In this document: positions 5,933-9,847 of the stretch, in pieces
How positions within the stretch are numbered: position 1 is the stretch's first letter
Layout: each line of letters opens with the position of its first letter
Assembly: GCA_023423795.1 (NCBI GenBank)
Contig: JAFAEX010000044.1
Coordinates: forward strand, 1 to 9,847
Direction: 5' to 3'
Length of the DNA: 9,847 nucleotides
Source of the DNA: Chloroflexota bacterium
Lineage (GTDB): Bacteria > Chloroflexota > Chloroflexia > Thermomicrobiales > UBA6265
The notes under the pieces: generated by a model
Seen by the model: the letters and a program-made list of their open reading frames with translations, nothing else
Told to the model about the DNA's origin: nothing
Databases searched by the model: none
Position numbers and translations under genes: made by a program

Positions 5933-6631
5933 TCACCATGCCGCCTCCGCGAACGCGCCGCCCACCGCGCAGCCGGCGAGCGTGGGCGCGCCGGCGGAGA
6001 GCAATCCCCAGCCGTCGGCCACGTCGGGCGCGATGTCGAGGAAGGCCCACCAGTCCTCCGGCGTGTCGAGGTCGAACGCCACGCCGGGCACCGAGGCCAG
6101 CGAGGTATCGAGCCCGCGCATGGCGGCCTCGGCGCAATGGGACGCCGCGCTGCCCTCGCCGAAACGGGGCACGAACGCGCCCGCGCCCCGATCGAGGCGC
6201 AACAGCAGCGCGTTCGTGCCGGTTCCGTGCCGGTCGCAGGAGATGACGACCGGCGAAGGATCGTGCGCCAGCCGGCGCAGGTCGACCGCGTGCAGCAACG
6301 GCAAATCGGCGAAGAGCACCAGCAGCGCGGACGTGCCCGTCCCGGCGGCGTGTTCGCGGCCAAGCGCGATGGCCGCGTTCAGGCCGGGCGCGGCGGGCGA
6401 CTGCGCCAGCACCGACGCGCCTGCCTCACGGGCGAACGCGCGCGCCGCCGGGTCCGGGCTGACCACCAGCGTCTCGCCGGAGATGCCCGAGGCCGCGACC
6501 GTGGCGAGCGTGTGGGCCAGCATCCGGCGGACCACGATCTCACGCTCCTCCGGGGTCAGTACGCCGGCAAGGCGCGTCTTGCCGCCGGCGAGGGACCGCA
6601 CCGGCACGACGACGGAAAGAGCCGGGCTCAT
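5933..6631 (-). CDS. cofC: 2-phospho-L-lactate (or PEP) guanylyltransferase (CofC/FbiD)
   Basis: Uses GTP to activate 2-phospho-L-lactate, or phosphoenolpyruvate in FbiD-type enzymes, for transfer to FO in F420 synthesis. The 232-aa protein has the nucleotidyltransferase (MobA-like) fold signatures: VVPVRSLAGGKTRL (8-21) for GTP binding, a metal site in FADLPLL (107-113), DRHGTGTNALLL (133-144), FGEGSAASH (157-165) and DLDTPEDW (187-194). The start overlaps the cofD stop by four bases (ATGA), so translation is coupled. Whether the substrate is phospholactate or PEP cannot be decided from these motifs. The C-terminus runs about 30 residues past the last motif in an alanine/glycine-rich tail. 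Confidence 0.93.
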   Translation of the reverse strand: MSPALSVVVPVRSLAGGKTRLAGVLTPEEREIVVRRMLAHTLATVAASGISGETLVVSPDPAARAFAREAGASVLAQSPAAPGLNAAIALGREHAAGTGTSALLVLFADLPLLHAVDLRRLAHDPSPVVISCDRHGTGTNALLLRLDRGAGAFVPRFGEGSAASHCAEAAMRGLDTSLASVPGVAFDLDTPEDWWAFLDIAPDVADGWGLLSAGAPTLAGCAVGGAFAEAAW

Positions 6632-7584
6632 CGGCCTATCCCGGCCGGATCGCGCTGCAACTCGCCAGCGAATTCGAGCACCCGAGCCGCGAGCCGAGCC
6701 CGGTCCTCGGGTCCGCCCATCACGCTCGGCGTCACCAGCGCGCGCATGCCCAGCGCCTCGACGCGCGGCGCGAAACCGGCGTCCGACTCGTCGAGCACGA
6801 ACCCGTCGAGGAGCCCGGCGTACATGTTCGCGACGCCGACCGGCGACACCTCGTGGCCCATCGAGGCGAGCATCTTCGCCGCCGGTCCCTTGATCGCCAT
6901 GCCGCCGACGATCGGACTGACCGCGATCTTTGGGGCGCTCGACGCCTCGATTGCCCCACGCAGGTCGGGCACAGACAGGATCGGGCCCACGCTCACGAAC
7001 GGGTTGGACGGGCAGACCACGATTGCGTCGGCCGATTGCAGCGCCTCCACGACGCCGGGCGCGGGCGACGCCGCTTCGATGCCGGCGAAGCGCAGCCCGG
7101 CCACGTCGTCCTGCTGCCGCCGGGCAACGAAATAGTCCTGAAAATCCAGTTCCCCGGCGGCGGTCCGCACCATCGTCGCGATTGGGTCGTCGGTCATCGG
7201 CAGGATGCGCGAGCGAACGCCGAGCGCCGCGGCGAGGTCTGCGGTGATCGTGCTCAGGGGCCTGCCGGCGCGCAGCGCCTCGGTGCGGAGGATGTGGGTG
7301 GCGAAATCGCCGTCGCCCAGACGGAACCACGGGTCGCGGCCGTAGCGCGCAATCGCCTCCAGCGTCCGGGTCGAGTCGTTCTCGATGCCCCAGCCGTTGA
7401 CCGGATCGGCGATCCCGGCGAGGGTGTACATGACCGTGTCGAGGTCGGGGCAGATCCGCAGGCCGTAGAGGTCGAAGTCGTCGCCGGTGTTGACGACGAC
7501 CGCGAGGTTGTCGGCCCCGGCGGCGATCGCCAGCCCCTGCGCCAGCTTCGCCCCGCCGACGCCGCCCGCCAGCGCAACGATCAT
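6628..7584 (-). CDS. cofD: 2-phospho-L-lactate transferase (CofD/FbiA)
   Basis: Transfers the phospholactyl (or phosphoenolpyruvyl) group from the CofC product to the deazaflavin FO, giving F420-0 or its dehydro form. The 318-aa protein has the family's N-terminal glycine-rich LAGGVGGAKLAQGL (5-18), VNTGDDFDLYGLRICPDLDT (31-50) followed by VMYTLAGI, the phosphate-binding CPSNPFVSVGPIL (191-203), and VGGMAIKGPAAKML (226-239). Length is typical. The ATG overlaps the stop of the preceding PPOX gene by four bases, and its own stop overlaps the cofC start in the same way, so the three form one translationally coupled unit. FO synthase, the step before, is not in the window. Confidence 0.96.
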   Translation of the reverse strand: MIVALAGGVGGAKLAQGLAIAAGADNLAVVVNTGDDFDLYGLRICPDLDTVMYTLAGIADPVNGWGIENDSTRTLEAIARYGRDPWFRLGDGDFATHILRTEALRAGRPLSTITADLAAALGVRSRILPMTDDPIATMVRTAAGELDFQDYFVARRQQDDVAGLRFAGIEAASPAPGVVEALQSADAIVVCPSNPFVSVGPILSVPDLRGAIEASSAPKIAVSPIVGGMAIKGPAAKMLASMGHEVSPVGVANMYAGLLDGFVLDESDAGFAPRVEALGMRALVTPSVMGGPEDRARLAARVLEFAGELQRDPAGIGR

Positions 7585-7997
7585 GCGCCGCCCTCGAAAC
7601 CGTGGGCGTCGATGCCGGCGATCTTCAGCCGCAGCGTCACCCGCTCTTGCTGGCCGAACGATTTCATCTGCTCGTCGGCGCTCTCGACGCCGTCGTAGCG
7701 CACCGCCAGTTGGCGGATGACCTCCTGGCCGCGCTCCGGATCGTCGTCGATGCTGAGCGACCCGGTGAGCGTCAGGTAGCGTTGTTCGTCCTCGACGCAG
7801 ACGGACACCCGCGGGTCGCGCAGGAGGTTGCGATCCTTGCGGCGTCCGCGCTTGGTGTTCATCACGATCTCGTCGCCGTCCAGCGCGTACCACATCACGG
7901 TTTGCTGCGGCGCGCCGTCCGGGTTGACCGTCGCCAGCACCGCGAACCGGCGCTCTTCGAGGAAGCGCCGCATGTCGTCCGTCAAACCCTCGGCCAT
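7581..7997 (-). CDS. PPOX-class F420-dependent enzyme (Rv1155-like split-barrel)
   Basis: A 138-aa protein of the pyridoxamine-5'-phosphate-oxidase-like split-barrel fold, in the group that binds F420 rather than FMN. It shows FAVLATVNPDGAPQQTVMWY (18-37), then MNTKRGRRKDRNLLRDPRVS (46-65), the usual cofactor-binding stretch, and LTLTGSLSIDDDPE (75-88). Related proteins reduce or bind F420-linked substrates, biliverdin or enones; the substrate here is unknown. The ATG at 7997 was chosen over one at 8042 because GGGGGAA lies seven bases before it and the domain begins here. It is the first gene of the F420 operon, with its stop overlapping cofD, so it is probably made together with the cofactor pathway. 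Confidence 0.92.
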   Translation of the reverse strand: MAEGLTDDMRRFLEERRFAVLATVNPDGAPQQTVMWYALDGDEIVMNTKRGRRKDRNLLRDPRVSVCVEDEQRYLTLTGSLSIDDDPERGQEVIRQLAVRYDGVESADEQMKSFGQQERVTLRLKIAGIDAHGFEGGA

Positions 7998-8019
7998 CAG
8001 TTCCCCCGTTGCCGCGCGG

Positions 8020-8049
8020 TTCGGGTGCGCCTGCCGCCGCATCTATACT
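8020..8049 (+). promoter_or_regulatory. Candidate promoter in the divergent intergenic region
   Basis: The 99-bp gap between the divergent genes holds one AT-rich patch. On the plus strand TATACT (8044-8049) is a good -10, with a poor -35 (TTCGGG, 8020-8025) 18 bp upstream; it would give the kinase mRNA a leader of about 40 nt. On the minus strand the same patch reads TATAGA (8047-8042), a possible -10 for the F420 operon without a recognisable -35. The two -10 elements overlap, so the two directions might compete. Confidence 0.45.
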
Positions 8050-8096
8050 CGTTAAGCCGCGATCGCGCCGTACACCCGTCCGGAGCAAGCAATCAT

Positions 8097-9644
8097 ATGC
8101 CCAACGTCGCCCTTCCTGCCGCCGTCGCTCCGCTGGCTTTGGCGGTGGACATCGGCACGTCGTCGGTGCGGGCGCTGGCGGTGGACGGCCTCGGGCGCAC
8201 CGTCAACGAGGTCGAGGCGCAAATCCCCTACGAGGTCAACGCGACGACCGACGGCGGCGTGACATTCCCGGCACCGGACCTGTTCGACCTGCTGGCCGCC
8301 TGCCTCGACCTGGTGATGGCCAACCTTGGGCCGCGCGCGGGCGACTTCGTAGCGGTGGGCGTGACGTCGTTCTGGCACAGCCTGCTCGGGGTGGACGACC
8401 GCGGCGAGCCGGTGATGCCGATCCTCTACTGGGCCGACACCCGGTCCGCGCACGACGCCGCCCGCCTCCGGCGGGAGATGCCGGAAGAGGCGGTCATCGC
8501 CCGCACCGGCTGCCGCTTCCACTCATCCTACTGGCCGGCAAAACTGCGCTGGCTCGCGCACGCCGAACCGGCGACGTTCGCCGCGGCGGCCGGCTTCGTC
8601 GGCCCCGGCGAGTATCTGCTTCGTCGGCTCTGCGGCCAGGAGGGCCGAGTCGCCTCGGTGTCGATGGCCTCGGGCACCGGATTGCTCGACGTGCACCGGC
8701 TGGTGTGGGACGAGGAGGTCGCTGCGCTGGCGCGGGTCGATCCGGCGGCGCTGCCGCCGCTGGACCTCGCGCCGTCCGGGTTTCGGCTTTCGGAGGCGTG
8801 CGCGGAGCGCTGGCCGCAATTGCGCGACGTGCCGTGGTTCCCGGCGCTGGGAGACGGCGCGTGCGCCAACGTGGGCAGCGGCGCGATCGGTCCGGGGCGG
8901 ATCGCGCTGACGATGGGCACCTCCGGCGCGATGCGGCTGGCCCTGCCGGCCCCGCCGGAGGCGACGTGGTCGTTCAACCCGCGCTTGTGGGCCTACCGGC
9001 TGGACCGCGAGCGGGCCATCCTCGGCGGCGCGCTGTCCAACGGCGGCAACCTGCTCAACTGGATGCGCTCCCTGCTCGACACGCCGGTGGACGGGCCGCT
9101 GATGGACGCGGCCGCGGCGCTCGAACCGGACGCCCACGGGCTGACGGTGCTGCCGTTCGTCGCCGGGGAACGTTCCCCGGCGTGGCACGATACGGCGCAC
9201 GGCGTCGTCGCCGGCCTGACCCTCTCGACGCGGCCGGAGCACCTGCTGCGGGCAGGCATGGAGGCGGTCGCCTACCGGTTCGCCACGCTCTACCGGAATC
9301 TACTGCCGCTGGCCGCGCCGGAGCATACGGTGGTCGCCAACGGCGGCGCGATCCTGCAATCCCCCGCGTGGCAGCAGATCATCGCGGACGCCCTCGGGCA
9401 TCCGCTGCTCGCGCTGCCGCCGGACGACGAGGCGTCGGCGCGCGGGGCGGCGCTGATGGCGTTCGCGTCGGCCGGGGTGATCCCGTCGCCGGACGCGGTG
9501 CCCGATCCCGCCGCCGGGGCGCGGGAAATCGTGCCGAACGCGCGCTGCCACGAACGCTACGTCGAAGCGGCCGAGCGCCAGCGGGTGCTAGAGGAGCGGC
9601 TGTTCGACCGCGAGGCGTCGTGGGAGGACGCGGCCGGCGCTTGA
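8097..9644 (+). CDS. FGGY-family carbohydrate kinase, gluconokinase-like
   Basis: ATP-dependent sugar or sugar-acid kinase, 515 aa, cytoplasmic. The N-terminal FGGY domain begins with the phosphate-loop motif VDIGTSS (17-23) and contains VTSFWHSLLGVD (89-100) and YWADTRS (111-117), a combination I associate with gluconokinases. The catalytic Asp is probably D253 in LGDGACANVG. The C-terminal domain has MGTSGAM (273-279), the GGALSNGGNLLNW segment (310-322), NGGAIL (415-420), and ASARGAALMAF (446-456). Length is normal. The ATG at 8097 follows GGAG at 8082-8085; the frame is open further upstream, but that part runs antisense through the PPOX gene. It is the only plus-strand gene, divergent from the F420 operon. 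Gluconate is the best guess for substrate; xylulose or another polyol remains possible. Confidence 0.92.
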   Translation: MPNVALPAAVAPLALAVDIGTSSVRALAVDGLGRTVNEVEAQIPYEVNATTDGGVTFPAPDLFDLLAACLDLVMANLGPRAGDFVAVGVTSFWHSLLGVDDRGEPVMPILYWADTRSAHDAARLRREMPEEAVIARTGCRFHSSYWPAKLRWLAHAEPATFAAAAGFVGPGEYLLRRLCGQEGRVASVSMASGTGLLDVHRLVWDEEVAALARVDPAALPPLDLAPSGFRLSEACAERWPQLRDVPWFPALGDGACANVGSGAIGPGRIALTMGTSGAMRLALPAPPEATWSFNPRLWAYRLDRERAILGGALSNGGNLLNWMRSLLDTPVDGPLMDAAAALEPDAHGLTVLPFVAGERSPAWHDTAHGVVAGLTLSTRPEHLLRAGMEAVAYRFATLYRNLLPLAAPEHTVVANGGAILQSPAWQQIIADALGHPLLALPPDDEASARGAALMAFASAGVIPSPDAVPDPAAGAREIVPNARCHERYVEAAERQRVLEERLFDREASWEDAAGA

Positions 9645-9647
9645 TGC

Positions 9648-9763
9648 TCATCGCGGGCGTCATGCCGTCATCGCGGGCGTCATGCCGTCATCGCGGGCGC
9701 CGTGCCGTCATCGCGGGCGCCGTGCCGTCATCGCGGGCGCCGTGCCGTCATCGCGGGCGCCAC
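9648..9763. repeat. 20-bp tandem repeat array
   Basis: Nearly six head-to-tail copies of a 20-bp unit, TCATCGCGGGCGYCRTGCCG, start four bases after the kinase stop codon. The first two units have TCATG and the next three have CCGTG at the variable positions; the last unit is partial and runs into the palindromic repeat. There are no spacers, so it is not a CRISPR array. Unit CCGTCATCGCGGG resembles the CGTCATCCCGAG edge of the adjacent palindrome, which suggests the array arose by slippage from that edge. Confidence 0.95.
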
Positions 9764-9772
9764 CGAACCGTC

Positions 9773-9847
9773 ATCCCGAGCGTGTCGAGGGATCTCGTCG
9801 TCGCCTCACTCGGAGGAAAGAACGAGATCCCTCGACAAGCTCGGGAT
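9773..9847. repeat. Intergenic palindromic repeat, copy 3
   Basis: Arms 9773-9798 and 9822-9847 (26 bp, one mismatch) surround a 23-bp loop. The family core GTCGAGGGATCTCGT is identical to copy 1, while the loop sequence is unrelated. It lies downstream of the kinase, where it may serve as a transcript-end hairpin. The right arm stops at the last base of the window. Confidence 0.9.

Noticed and set aside
5273..7135. Long plus-strand reading frame of 620 codons
   Set aside because: It is antisense to cofE, cofC and cofD, and its translation is low-complexity Arg/Ser/Ala with no family motif, as expected for shadow frames at this GC content.
7602..8096. N-terminal extension of the sugar kinase
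   Set aside because: The upstream part of the open frame runs antisense through the PPOX gene, and the kinase domain begins right after 8097 with a suitable ribosome-binding site.
9648..9763. Possible CRISPR array
   Set aside because: The units are directly adjacent with no unique spacers, and no cas genes are present.
1..9847. Whole window as a transposon with terminal inverted repeats
   Set aside because: Each end is a complete palindrome on its own, a third copy lies inside, and there is no transposase or integrase.

Overview
This is a GC-rich window whose coding sequences nearly abut and favour G/C at third positions. It carries a coenzyme F420 (deazaflavin) biosynthesis operon with F420-using enzymes, an FMN-riboswitch-controlled pair of ABC permeases, and families of intergenic palindromes. 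F420 genes with a stand-alone cofC and a short, single-domain cofE, together with this base composition, fit a Chloroflexota (Thermomicrobia-like) or actinobacterial genome. I lean towards Chloroflexota, but there is no rRNA or other marker gene, so this is an inference. Both window ends fall exactly on the outer edge of the same palindromic repeat, so the window looks like a whole contig broken at repeats.

Layout. Positions 1-77 hold palindromic repeat copy 1, and 78-212 show nothing recognisable. From 213 to 2044 (minus strand) lie two overlapping Dpp/Opp-type permease genes. Their 5' leader, 2045-2391, reads in the minus direction as a -35/-10 promoter, an FMN riboswitch, a sequence that can compete for the aptamer's closing stem, and an intrinsic terminator. 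From 2437 to 3603 (minus) is a zinc-ribbon/TPR/two-TM protein of unknown role. Positions 3604-3891 are non-coding, with repeat copy 2 and small direct repeats. From 3892 to 4890 (minus) is an FGD-like F420-dependent oxidoreductase. From 5017 to 7997 (minus) lies the F420 block; transcription order is PPOX-class F420 enzyme, cofD, cofC, then a 24-bp perfect inverted repeat, then cofE. A 99-bp divergent intergenic region separates this from a plus-strand FGGY sugar kinase (8097-9644), which resembles gluconokinase. Positions 9648-9763 are a 20-bp tandem repeat and 9773-9847 are repeat copy 3.

How the genes may work together. CofC activates a three-carbon phospho-acid, CofD transfers it to the deazaflavin FO, and CofE adds glutamates, giving F420. 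The PPOX-class protein and the FGD-like protein are predicted users of F420. FO synthase (cofG/cofH or fbiC) is absent and must be encoded elsewhere. FO and riboflavin share the precursor 5-amino-6-ribitylaminouracil, which makes the FMN-sensing switch on a nearby transporter noteworthy. The kinase and the FGD-like enzyme could both feed 6-phosphogluconate metabolism, but neither substrate is proved. The most unusual item is the complete FMN riboswitch, with its own promoter and terminator, directly upstream of peptide/nickel-type ABC permeases rather than a known riboflavin gene.
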